From contig DCFQ01000024.1 in the NCBI GenBank assembly GCA_002319915.1, positions 1 to 7,874 on the forward strand: a stretch of 7,874 bases of DNA, written 5' to 3'. This document shows positions 1 to 6,764 of the stretch, piece by piece. This DNA comes from Bacteroidales bacterium UBA1800. GTDB lineage: Bacteria; Bacteroidota; Bacteroidia; Bacteroidales; VadinHA17. The position numbers and the translations under genes were made by a program. Within the stretch, counting starts at the first letter, position 1. Every line of letters begins with the position of its first letter. Below the pieces are notes generated by a model. It saw only the letters and a list, made by a program, of their open reading frames with translations. It was not told where the DNA came from and made no database searches.

Positions 1-24
1 GTAAACCAGTAAACCAGTAAACCA
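1..24. repeat. Three tandem copies of the 8-bp unit GTAAACCA
   Basis: Three perfect head-to-tail copies of GTAAACCA fill the first 24 bases of the window and may continue upstream of the edge. They end 12 bases before the ATG of the large amidohydrolase gene. Because the unit is 8 bp, the TAA inside it falls in all three plus-strand frames (2-4, 10-12, 18-20), so any upstream plus-strand gene reaching here must end within the repeat. The TAA at 10-12 is in frame with the amidohydrolase and rules out a longer N-terminus. What the repeat does is unknown; copy-number change would alter the leader or promoter spacing but not the reading frame. Confidence 0.85.
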
Positions 25-36
25 ATTACCCAACAT

Positions 37-3000
37 ATGCAACGACTCATTACAGTACTTTGCCTGTTTACATCAATAAACCTTTACGGCCAGGTGGACG
101 ACGCCCCCGTGGCTGGCGTAAGTGATACGCGTACCGATGTTTATGGATTCAGGAATGCCCGTATCGTTACGGACTGGCATTCCGAAATCAATAATGCGGA
201 TATCCTGGTCTCGAAAGGAAGGATTGAAGCGGTCGGTCAGAACCTTTCATTCCCGAAGGGGACAATTATTATTGACCTTAGCGGGAAAACCGTCTACCCG
301 GCATTTATTGATATCTATGCCGGTAATTACGGGATCAAAACCCAGCAGGACCAACAGGATGCCAACCCGTTTGCTGCATTTATGGGAGGCAGGCAGGGCC
401 AGCAGGCTGCTGAACCCCGGGTCGCCAACTACTGGAACGATGGTATAAGGTCCTCATATGACGCAGCGACCCAGTTCATAGCAGATCAAAAAACGACGGA
501 AGAGTATCGCCAGGCCGGATTCGGTTCAGTTGTTACCTTCAAGGCCGAAGGAATTGCCAGGGGGACTTCCGTTCTGGTGTCCACCGGCGACGGCAAGGCA
601 AACAGCCTTTTGATCAAAAGCAGGGCCAGCGCCAACTATTCGTTCAGGAGGACGCGATCAGCCGATCTTTACCCTGCTTCCCAGTTCGGAATAATCGCCC
701 TTCTCCGACAGCTGAACTATGATGCCCAATGGTACAGGCAGCTGCCGCCAGGATATTTTCAGGACGGCGGGCTGGAGGCATATAATTCAAATCTTGTCCT
801 GCCGCAAATATTCGAAGCGGAATCGAAATTGGAAGTGATGAGAGCCGACAGGATTGGAAAGGAATTCGGGATCAGCTATATAGTTAAGGGATCAGGTGAT
901 GAATACCAGGCGATCAATGAGATCAAAAGGTCCGGGAACAGGCTTATTATCCCTGTTAATTTCCCGGAGGCTCCTGACGTGAAGGACCCGTACGATGCCA
1001 GTGAGGTCTCATATATCACCCTTAAGAATTACGATATGGCACCATCGAACCTTTCAATGCTTTCCAGGGCCGGGATCATCTTTGCCATAACAGCGTCAGA
1101 TCTGAAACAACGGTCAGCATTCCTTACCAATCTGAGGAAAGCGGTAAAGCAGGGTCTGCCTGAGACTGAAGCGCTGAAGGCCCTTACTGCCACTCCGGCC
1201 GAAATGATCGGGGCATCGGCACTTATAGGCTCAATCAGGAAAAACATGATAGCCAGCTTTCTGATCACCTCCGGAAATATTTTCAGTGACGATTGTGTGA
1301 TTTATGAGAATTGGGTCCAGGGAGTGCCCTACAGGTTTGTCGACCTGAGAACAAAGGACCTGAGAGGAACATATTCCCTCACTGCCGATACGGCCGGATT
1401 CAAGCTCGTCCTGACAGGAACTTTCAACAAGCCTGAGATCAGGCTTCTGCACGATACTACGGAAATAAAAGGAGCCACTTTTTCCGCCGAAAAGGATATT
1501 GTAAGTATCTCGTTTGAAAGGGAAAAAGTAAAATACAGGTTGTCAGGGTACGTCTCGGGGAAGGACCTCGAAGGGAAGGGCCAGCTCGATAACGGTGCAT
1601 GGTTTTCATGGAAGGCCGCTTACGAGGGTGAGGCTTCAGGTGAAAAGCAGCATAAAAAACCTTCGCCTCCGGTTTCCGGACCCGGCCCGATGATTTATCC
1701 TTTCAGCGCCTATGGCCGCACCGAACTGCCGGTTCAGGAGGACGTTCTGTTCAGGAACGCAACCGTATGGACAAGCGAAGATGAAGGCATCCTTTATGGC
1801 TGCGATGTTCTGGTGAAAAAAGGCAGGATCGCCGGGATCGGGAAGAATCTCCCCGACCAGGGCGCCAGGGTGATCGACGCCAGCGGCATGCATTTGACTC
1901 CCGGGATAATCGACGAGCATTCACACATAGCGCTTGATGCTACCAATGAGGTGGGGCAGGCTATTACATCCGAGGTCAGATGCCGTGATGTGATCAACCC
2001 GGAAGACCTGAGCATTTACAGGCAGCTGGCAGGAGGCGTGACCACCTCCCACATCCTTCACGGCTCGGCAAATCCAATCGGCGGACAGTCTGTAATAATC
2101 AAGCACAGGTGGGGCCTGCCCGCGGATGATCTTGTGATCGATAATCAGCCTCTCTTCCTCAAGCATGCCCTGGGAGAAAACGTAAAACGAAGCCTGAACC
2201 GCTATCCAAACAGCAGGACCGGAGTGGAACAGATCATCAGGGATGCTTACATGAGGGCGGCTGACTACCAAACCAAATGGAAGGAGTGGAATATGCTCAA
2301 GCCGGCAGACAGAGCCGGGAAAGTCCCGCCACGCCGTGACCTGGAGCTGGATGCACTGGTTGATGTGCTTGAAAAGAGGAGCTTTATCGTGTGTCATGCA
2401 TATGTTCAGTCGGAAATAACCATGATAATGTCCCTTGCGGAGGAATTTGGCATAAAGGTCAATACGCTCATTCACTGTGCGGAAGGGTATAAGGTTGCTG
2501 ACCAGATAATGGCACACGGAGCGGCTGCATCGGTGTTTTCTGATTGGTGGGACTATAAATTTGAAGTATATGAAGGGAATACCTACAATGCCGCCACGCT
2601 TATAAAACAGGGTGTGCTTACCTGCCTGAACTCAGATGATGACGAAATGGGCCGGAGACTCAACCAGGAAGCGGCAAAGGTCATAAAGTACGGCGGTATT
2701 TCAGAGGCTGATGCGATGAAGCTGATCACGATAAATCCTGCCAGGATACTGCACCTTGAGGAAAGGATAGGTAGCATAAGGGCGGGAAAAGAAGCCGATC
2801 TGGTGCTGTGGACCGACAATCCCCTTTCAGTCTATGCCCGTGCCGGTAAAGTCATGATCGACGGAGTGTTCTATTATGACGAAGTTGCCGACAGCCTGCT
2901 GAATAAACAGGTTGATGGCGACCGGAACCGCATCATCTCAAATATACTGAAGGAGCCTTCTTCCCCTTCCACTTCAAACCCTAAATTTCCGGGACGATGA
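37..3000 (+). CDS. Secreted double-unit amidohydrolase (metal-dependent hydrolase), only C-terminal unit with intact metal site
   Basis: An exported amidohydrolase-superfamily protein of 987 residues. Residues 1-18 form a Sec signal peptide (basic start, hydrophobic core, LYG before Gln19). Residues about 36-420 are a first amidohydrolase unit in which the usual PGFIDxHxH reads PAFIDIYAG (88-96), so the metal-binding histidines are missing. Residues about 441-533 look like a beta-rich spacer, followed by a Pro/Gly/Ser linker (about 536-560). Residues about 569-960 form a second unit with HSH at 628-630, the GGVTTSHILHGSANPIGGQ signature (666-684), H787, H813 and the NSDDDE stretch (865-870) that should supply the metal-binding Asp; it ends with the usual GSIRAGKEADLVL barrel-closing segment. 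This matches the imidazolonepropionase-like metal-dependent hydrolases common in Bacteroidota. The substrate is unknown. The start at 37 is fixed by an in-frame stop at 10-12; no Shine-Dalgarno sequence is seen. It overlaps the next gene by four bases. Confidence 0.94.
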   Translation: MQRLITVLCLFTSINLYGQVDDAPVAGVSDTRTDVYGFRNARIVTDWHSEINNADILVSKGRIEAVGQNLSFPKGTIIIDLSGKTVYPAFIDIYAGNYGIKTQQDQQDANPFAAFMGGRQGQQAAEPRVANYWNDGIRSSYDAATQFIADQKTTEEYRQAGFGSVVTFKAEGIARGTSVLVSTGDGKANSLLIKSRASANYSFRRTRSADLYPASQFGIIALLRQLNYDAQWYRQLPPGYFQDGGLEAYNSNLVLPQIFEAESKLEVMRADRIGKEFGISYIVKGSGDEYQAINEIKRSGNRLIIPVNFPEAPDVKDPYDASEVSYITLKNYDMAPSNLSMLSRAGIIFAITASDLKQRSAFLTNLRKAVKQGLPETEALKALTATPAEMIGASALIGSIRKNMIASFLITSGNIFSDDCVIYENWVQGVPYRFVDLRTKDLRGTYSLTADTAGFKLVLTGTFNKPEIRLLHDTTEIKGATFSAEKDIVSISFEREKVKYRLSGYVSGKDLEGKGQLDNGAWFSWKAAYEGEASGEKQHKKPSPPVSGPGPMIYPFSAYGRTELPVQEDVLFRNATVWTSEDEGILYGCDVLVKKGRIAGIGKNLPDQGARVIDASGMHLTPGIIDEHSHIALDATNEVGQAITSEVRCRDVINPEDLSIYRQLAGGVTTSHILHGSANPIGGQSVIIKHRWGLPADDLVIDNQPLFLKHALGENVKRSLNRYPNSRTGVEQIIRDAYMRAADYQTKWKEWNMLKPADRAGKVPPRRDLELDALVDVLEKRSFIVCHAYVQSEITMIMSLAEEFGIKVNTLIHCAEGYKVADQIMAHGAAASVFSDWWDYKFEVYEGNTYNAATLIKQGVLTCLNSDDDEMGRRLNQEAAKVIKYGGISEADAMKLITINPARILHLEERIGSIRAGKEADLVLWTDNPLSVYARAGKVMIDGVFYYDEVADSLLNKQVDGDRNRIISNILKEPSSPSTSNPKFPGR

Positions 3001-4310
3001 AAAAATATATTTATCTAACAGTGTTGCTGCTTGCATGTACCGGGATCCGGGGAGCAGCCCAGAACCCGGTTGTTGCACCTGCACAGAAGAGACCGGTGAT
3101 CCTTGCCGGCGGAACAATCCATACCGCTACAGGAAAAGTAATCGAAAACGGACTGATTGCTTTCTCAGGCGGAAAGATCACCTGGGTCGGCAAAGCCGGT
3201 GAAAGCACGCTTAACAGGCCTGATTACCAGGTAATAGATGTGTCGGGGAAACAGGTTTATCCCGGGCTGATCTTCCCCAATACAACCCTTGGACTTATAG
3301 AGATCGGGAATGGGCTGGATGTTGCTGACGATACCCGGGAGAGCGGCGATCTTAATCCGGATGTCAGGGCTATTGCTGCATACAATACCGACTCCCAGGT
3401 GATACCTGTTATCAGGTCAAACGGTATTCTTCTGGCCCAGATTGTTCCCCAGGGAACGTTGCTGCCGGGAACCACCAGTGTCGTTCAACTCGATGCATGG
3501 AACTGGAAAGATGCGGTATACAGGGCAGATAACGGGATGGCCCTCAACTGGCCAAGGAAATCCGTTCCGCAGGGAAGGAGGATGTTCTATTTCCAGGAAG
3601 GGGAGGGGAGGAACAATTATGAAAAGAATGTCGAGGCGCTTGAAAAGATCTTTACCGATGCAATTGCATATTCTGAAGTTACCAGTCCGAAGGATTTCAA
3701 TCTGCGTCTTGAAGCCATGAAGGGTTTGTTCGACGGTTCAAAAGTATTGTTTGTGAGTGCTCCTGAACCAAAGGGGATAATCGAATCAATATTGTTTGCC
3801 GGCAGATATGGCGTCAAAAAGATAGTTCTTGTCGGTGCCGATGAGAAAGCCTGGGCTGTCAGGGATTTTCTCAAAGAACACAAGATCCCGGTCCTGCTGA
3901 GTGATCCGATAAGCCTTCCCGAATATGATTACAGCGACACCAAGGAGCCGTTCAGGCTGGCAGCAATGTTTGAGAGGGAAGGAATATTGACGGGTTTGTG
4001 CTATTCTGCCGAGGCATACGGAAACCTTCCGTTCGCTGCGGGTGAGGCAGCAGCTTACGGCCTCACAAGGGAGGAAGCGTTGCAGACCGTAACTCTCAAT
4101 ACAGCCAAGATCCTCGGGATTGATGACATTACAGGTTCCCTGGAGGAAGGGAAGGATGCCAACATCGTCGTCTCGGCCGGCGACCTTCTCGATATGAGGA
4201 CAAGCAATGTAGAGCTGGCTTTTATTTGCGGGAGGCAGATCAGCCTCGACAACAAGCATAAGCAGCTGTTCAGGCGTTTTGAGGCAAAATACGAAAATAC
4301 GGGAAAGTGA
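2997..4310 (+). CDS. Secreted amidohydrolase-like protein lacking the metal ligands (probable partner subunit)
   Basis: A 437-residue amidohydrolase-family protein translated from the ATGA overlap with the preceding gene, which points to coupled translation. An N-terminal signal peptide is clear, most likely cut near AAQ (20-22); LLAC at 11-14 resembles a lipobox, but would leave a very short signal. The N-terminal beta sandwich (about 33-88) and the C-terminal segment (about 349-393: AAAYGLTREEAL, LNTAKILGI, GSLEEGKDANIVV) are typical of the superfamily. The HxH site is lost: where PGFIDxHxH is expected it reads PGLIFPNTT (89-97). The region where the metal-binding Asp should lie (about 333-343, LCYSAEAYGN) also has no Asp. 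It is therefore predicted to be non-catalytic and probably structural or regulatory for the 987-residue protein. That role is inference; the family and the missing residues are seen directly. Confidence 0.93.
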   Translation: MKKYIYLTVLLLACTGIRGAAQNPVVAPAQKRPVILAGGTIHTATGKVIENGLIAFSGGKITWVGKAGESTLNRPDYQVIDVSGKQVYPGLIFPNTTLGLIEIGNGLDVADDTRESGDLNPDVRAIAAYNTDSQVIPVIRSNGILLAQIVPQGTLLPGTTSVVQLDAWNWKDAVYRADNGMALNWPRKSVPQGRRMFYFQEGEGRNNYEKNVEALEKIFTDAIAYSEVTSPKDFNLRLEAMKGLFDGSKVLFVSAPEPKGIIESILFAGRYGVKKIVLVGADEKAWAVRDFLKEHKIPVLLSDPISLPEYDYSDTKEPFRLAAMFEREGILTGLCYSAEAYGNLPFAAGEAAAYGLTREEALQTVTLNTAKILGIDDITGSLEEGKDANIVVSAGDLLDMRTSNVELAFICGRQISLDNKHKQLFRRFEAKYENTGK

Positions 4311-4358
4311 CCCTTCTGTCTCTTTGCCTTCACTGTGCTCTCTGCAGGATAAACAAGA

Positions 4359-4381
4359 TTGCTTCAGGAATCATGAAGCAA
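4359..4381 (+). terminator. Hairpin after the amidohydrolase operon, possible terminator
   Basis: A perfect 8-bp inverted repeat, TTGCTTCA / TGAAGCAA (4359-4366 and 4374-4381), with a 7-base loop, lies 48 bases past the operon stop codon. It is not followed by a T run (GCATTAAATT follows), so it is not a textbook intrinsic terminator. It may instead stabilise the 3' end of the mRNA. Confidence 0.4.
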
Positions 4382-4423
4382 GCATTAAATTCCTCAGGGA
4401 TAAAGGATTGCTGAAATAACTGT

Positions 4424-4447
4424 CAGCCGGCAGGGTATTTGCCGCTG
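4424..4447 (-). terminator. Hairpin directly after the protease stop codon, possible terminator
   Basis: Read on the minus strand, the protease TAG is followed at once by a stem CAGCGGCA / TGCCGGCTG with one bulged base and a 7-base loop (4424-4432 pairing with 4440-4447). The tail beyond it (ACAGTTATTTC) is only weakly T-rich. Position and stem favour a terminator or 3'-end structure; the missing T run keeps confidence low. Confidence 0.4.
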
Positions 4448-5830
4448 CTACCTTACATTCACCGGTGCGGGGTGATGCAGGACAAGGTTTCTCCTGACAT
4501 CCATTTCCGGAGGTCTGATCTGTTTCAGGCCAGCCAGGAAAGGTACTTTCAGGCTTTTTGCCGCAACCGATTTCCCTGAGATAAGGGAAAGGGCTTTTGC
4601 GACCATTGGATCTGAGACATCCCCGAACTGGGCGGCATTTACCAAGTCATCCTGAATAGTGTAATCAGGAGTGAGGCCGTTGACAAAATCAGTAAAGCCG
4701 TCGGCATTGGCAAATTTTGTAACCATCGGCATTATTGCCCATGTCTCGGTGCTGTCGGGTATTACCCAGGATCCGCAATATTTTCCATAAGTGTGCTCTC
4801 CCACCTGCGTGACGCCCATGTACGGCTTGAGCCCTGTGATCAGAAGCTCGCTTGCTGAGGCTGAATGCGTCGTTGTAAGGAAATAAACATGATTCATATC
4901 CAGGTTATCGGATGCCGGTTCGAATTTGTAATTCAGGTATTGAGTATAATTGTTCGTCGTGAAGTATTGCTGCAATTCAGTGTTATATTGGAGGTTCACC
5001 ATGATCTTGCTGGTTTCGGTCGCGGTTGCCGGGGCAATCAGCGAACCCAGGTGAATTGCCGCATCGATCTCTCCGCCCGGATTATAGCGAAGATCAACAA
5101 CCAGGTCGGTTATTCCCTTTGATTTGAACGCGCTGAAAATTGTATCCATGCCCGTCAGATAGGCATTGTTGCTGCCTGTTATGAACTCAACATATACAAG
5201 ATACCCGATCTTATGCCCGTTGATATCAAAGGTCGTATGATAAATTGCAGGGTCGGTCAGTGTGGTCCTGGCAGTCATGGTCAGGGATTGTCCGGTCAGG
5301 CTTAGCGAGTTGCCAATTACCTGGCCAAGCTGGACCGAATAGCTGTTGCCGCTGTATTTATTATAGTAATTTGTTGTGTCGAGCGAAGCGTTGTCAATTG
5401 ACAGGATAATGTCGCCGCGCTTCAGTCCTGCATCAGATGCAGCCGATCCCGGGTAAACATACTGCACCACGATTATCACCTGCTTTGTGCCTACAAGGTA
5501 AAAGGCAGGACTGTAGCCCATCGTTACAGGGTTGCCGTTCAGCTCTGCTGCCAGGGATGCATAGTCATTCGTTATGTAAGACCATTTATCCAGCTGGGTG
5601 TAAAGGAGCTTGTAGAAGTACTTTTCCGGATCACTCTCCTTTGTATAATCGATGTTTGTAGGCATTTCACTTTTCCACAGGTAATACATGTTCATGTTAT
5701 CATATATCCATTTGTTGGTGGCAACAGTCTCGGCCGGGACAGTGGTTTCCGGGGCAGGATTTTTCTTACATGCCGAATTAAGCGAAAGTAACAGGAGTAA
5801 CGATATCGAATAAAACAGGACCCTTTTCAT
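4448..5830 (-). CDS. S41 family (C-terminal processing/TSPc) protease, PDZ-containing lipoprotein
   Basis: A cell-envelope serine protease of the S41 family. The chosen start (ATG at 5830-5828) gives 460 residues and a clean lipoprotein signal: MKRVLFYS, a Leu-rich core, then LNSAC with Cys21. The frame stays open to an upstream ATG at 5872, which would add 14 residues. In numbering from 5872, an N-terminal helical region (about 48-110) precedes a PDZ domain (about 115-205, with PGSAASDAGLKRGD at 141-154). The protease core carries DLRYNPGGEID (260-270), the nucleophile Ser339 within SASASE and Lys364 within YGK. The Ser-to-Lys spacing of 25 equals that of E. coli Tsp (S430/K455), so the enzyme should be active. 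A basic, Pro-containing C-terminal tail follows (about 444-474). The lipobox is slightly atypical (Asn at -3). Targets are unknown. It appears to be transcribed alone. Confidence 0.93.
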   Translation of the reverse strand: MKRVLFYSISLLLLLSLNSACKKNPAPETTVPAETVATNKWIYDNMNMYYLWKSEMPTNIDYTKESDPEKYFYKLLYTQLDKWSYITNDYASLAAELNGNPVTMGYSPAFYLVGTKQVIIVVQYVYPGSAASDAGLKRGDIILSIDNASLDTTNYYNKYSGNSYSVQLGQVIGNSLSLTGQSLTMTARTTLTDPAIYHTTFDINGHKIGYLVYVEFITGSNNAYLTGMDTIFSAFKSKGITDLVVDLRYNPGGEIDAAIHLGSLIAPATATETSKIMVNLQYNTELQQYFTTNNYTQYLNYKFEPASDNLDMNHVYFLTTTHSASASELLITGLKPYMGVTQVGEHTYGKYCGSWVIPDSTETWAIMPMVTKFANADGFTDFVNGLTPDYTIQDDLVNAAQFGDVSDPMVAKALSLISGKSVAAKSLKVPFLAGLKQIRPPEMDVRRNLVLHHPAPVNVR

Positions 5831-5936
5831 AGATCGGAAAATTAAGTTATAAGATTTGAAATAGGCAAGCATTATGTATTTAAATCATTAACAGAATACA
5901 GGATTAAAACACCTTACCCTAAGACAATGTATTGGG

Positions 5937-5944
5937 ACAATTGT
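5937..5944. promoter_or_regulatory. Palindrome pair next to the protease promoter, possible operator
   Basis: The perfect palindrome ACAATTGT lies just downstream, in the minus-strand sense, of the putative protease -7 element. A second one, CAAT-GT-ATTG, lies at 5925-5934, and GACAAT occurs twice 13 bases apart (5923 and 5936). The position around the expected transcription start would suit a repressor site, but AT-rich 8-bp palindromes are common by chance. Confidence 0.25.
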
Positions 5945-5946
5945 TG

Positions 5947-5954
5947 CAAAAATA
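5947..5954 (-). promoter_or_regulatory. Putative Bacteroidota -7 promoter element for the S41 protease
   Basis: On the minus strand the bases read TATTTTTG, a full match to the Bacteroidota -7 consensus TAnnTTTG. It lies 74 bases before the upstream ATG (5872) and 116 bases before the preferred ATG (5830). No good -33 TTTG box is seen at the usual 19-21 base spacing; the nearest TTG (5984-5982) is too far. It lies between the terminator of the lipocalin gene and the protease, as expected for a separate transcription unit. Confidence 0.45.
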
Positions 5955-5982
5955 CTTTTATTTCACTATAAACTAGGTTGGC

Positions 5983-6037
5983 AATAAATAAAAAAGGGAC
6001 ACCGGTCTGCCTGAATGGGTTGGTGTCCCTTATTTAT
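5983..6037 (-). terminator. Strong intrinsic terminator of the lipocalin-like gene
   Basis: On the minus strand, 12 bases after the stop codon, a hairpin forms: a perfect 10-bp stem AAGGGACACC / GGTGTCCCTT (plus-strand 5994-6003 and 6022-6031, 18-base loop). After one A-A mismatch, five further A-T pairs extend it (5988-5992 with 6033-6037). On the minus strand the stem is followed by TTTTTTATTTATT, a typical U tract. It ends the lipocalin transcript and separates it from the downstream protease gene. On the plus strand no good T run follows. Confidence 0.85.
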
Positions 6038-6049
6038 GGAGGCATTATG

Positions 6050-6562
6050 TTATTTCTTAAAGAAAATATCGACTGTCATAGTAAGCGTTTCCATGGTTCC
6101 ATCCTGGTTCAGGTCGTCCATTCCTGTCTGAACCTCCTGGATATGGAGCTTTGAACTGGTCAGCTCAACAATTGAGAGAACGTATGGCAAATCGGAATCC
6201 GAGTCAATAGTGAGTTCGGATTGATCTGAATTTATGGACCAGGTCCCTGTATCAGTCTCCTCACCGAAATTGGTCGTATAAGTATTGTCCGATTTGATCT
6301 GGATCGTGCCAGTGAAATTTTCCTTCACCGCTTCGTTGAAGATCGTTTCATACGCCTGGGCTTCGGTTGCATTAAGTCCCAGTTCGTCAACCAGGTACTG
6401 TGCAAAGGTTTTGGTTCCGATCATGGTCGAAATAGTTGCACTGTCATAAGTCCAGGTGCCCACCAGATCAGCTTTGTCTTTGTCCTTGCTGCACGAAAAG
6501 AGAAGTACTCCTGCAACAGCAACTGCAATTAATGTCCTGAGTTTCAGAATTCTTTGTTTCAT
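6050..6562 (-). CDS. Small lipocalin-like lipoprotein
   Basis: A 170-residue exported lipoprotein. Residues 1-23 are a lipoprotein signal peptide (MKQRILKLR, hydrophobic core, lipobox LFSC with Cys24), followed by a Lys/Asp-rich stretch (SKDKDKAD) that may act as a surface-export signal or flexible tether. The mature part has two lipocalin-like GxW motifs: DLVGTWTYDS at 32-41, and TGTWSIN at 105-111 after FTGTIQIKSDNTY (83-95). This is the pattern of the lipocalin-like domain families abundant in Bacteroidota. A helical insert lies between them (about 53-82). Near the C-terminus, DLNQDGTME (150-158) resembles the first half of a calcium-binding loop. Ligand and role are unknown. Its own terminator follows; no clear promoter was found upstream. 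Confidence 0.86.
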   Translation of the reverse strand: MKQRILKLRTLIAVAVAGVLLFSCSKDKDKADLVGTWTYDSATISTMIGTKTFAQYLVDELGLNATEAQAYETIFNEAVKENFTGTIQIKSDNTYTTNFGEETDTGTWSINSDQSELTIDSDSDLPYVLSIVELTSSKLHIQEVQTGMDDLNQDGTMETLTMTVDIFFKK

Positions 6563-6618
6563 AGTTTTCGGGTTTTAAAGGTTATTGTTGAAAATAATTA
6601 GGATTTTTAATAAAGTCA

Positions 6619-6653
6619 TTTGTACATCCAATAATAGTCCCTGGTTATTTTTG
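6619..6653 (+). promoter_or_regulatory. Possible promoter for hppA
   Basis: TATTTTTG at 6646-6653 fits the Bacteroidota TAnnTTTG -7 consensus. A TTTG lies upstream at 6619-6622, but the 23-base spacer is longer than the usual 19-21. If used, transcription would start near 6660 and give a leader of about 245 bases that contains the GC-rich island. A promoter nearer the gene cannot be excluded. Confidence 0.3.
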
Positions 6654-6673
6654 GAAGGAAAGCTTAAACATAA

Positions 6674-6763
6674 TTAAAAACTCTCCCGCCTGATTTTAGC
6701 AAAAATGGAAGTTTTCAACAATTTGACCGACTTATTAATGAGCTTTTCATGACGTTTCTTCAT
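6674..6763 (-). CDS. Possible 29-residue cationic peptide, doubtful
   Basis: On the minus strand an ATG at 6763-6761 opens a 29-codon frame ending with TAA at 6676-6674. The peptide begins MKKRHEKL and is rich in Lys and Arg, with hydrophobic residues spaced so that a helix might be amphipathic (central KLLKTSIFAKI). It lies 111 bases upstream of the lipocalin-like gene on the same strand, directly after the GC-rich island. A frame this short can easily arise by chance, and no ribosome binding site or homologue is known to me. It could equally be non-coding leader sequence. Confidence 0.15.
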   Translation of the reverse strand: MKKRHEKLINKSVKLLKTSIFAKIRRESF

Positions 6764-6764
6764 T

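Larger units (their letters stand above)
4311..4447. other. Convergent intergenic gap with two hairpins
   Basis: The gap lies between the end of the plus-strand amidohydrolase operon and the end of the minus-strand protease gene. It holds two inverted repeats (listed separately) and no plausible gene. A loose direct repeat is also visible: CAGGATAAACAAGATTGCT (from about 4345) and CAGGGATAAAGGATTGCTG (from about 4395). The expected function is transcription termination from both sides. Confidence 0.6.

Noticed and set aside
1..24. Start of a CRISPR array
   Set aside because: The 8-bp units touch each other with no spacers and are far shorter than CRISPR repeats.
1921..2517. 198-codon open frame on the minus strand inside the large amidohydrolase gene
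   Set aside because: It lies wholly opposite a clear, motif-rich gene, shows no recognisable domain, and is explained by the codon use of the plus-strand gene.
2990..3010. Possible frameshift that split one long amidohydrolase into two genes
   Set aside because: The second gene begins with its own signal peptide and a complete N-terminal sandwich, so the ATGA junction is a normal operon overlap.
3036..3041. LLAC as a lipoprotein lipobox in the second amidohydrolase
   Set aside because: The signal would be only 13 residues long, and a normal cut site follows at AAQ; a lipoprotein is possible but less likely.
3786..4259. 157-codon minus-strand frame opposite the second amidohydrolase gene
   Set aside because: It covers the conserved barrel-closing segment of the plus-strand gene and has no family resemblance of its own.
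5983..6037. Bidirectional terminator or mobile-element end
   Set aside because: Only the minus strand has a T run after the stem, no plus-strand gene ends here, and no transposase or target duplication is nearby.
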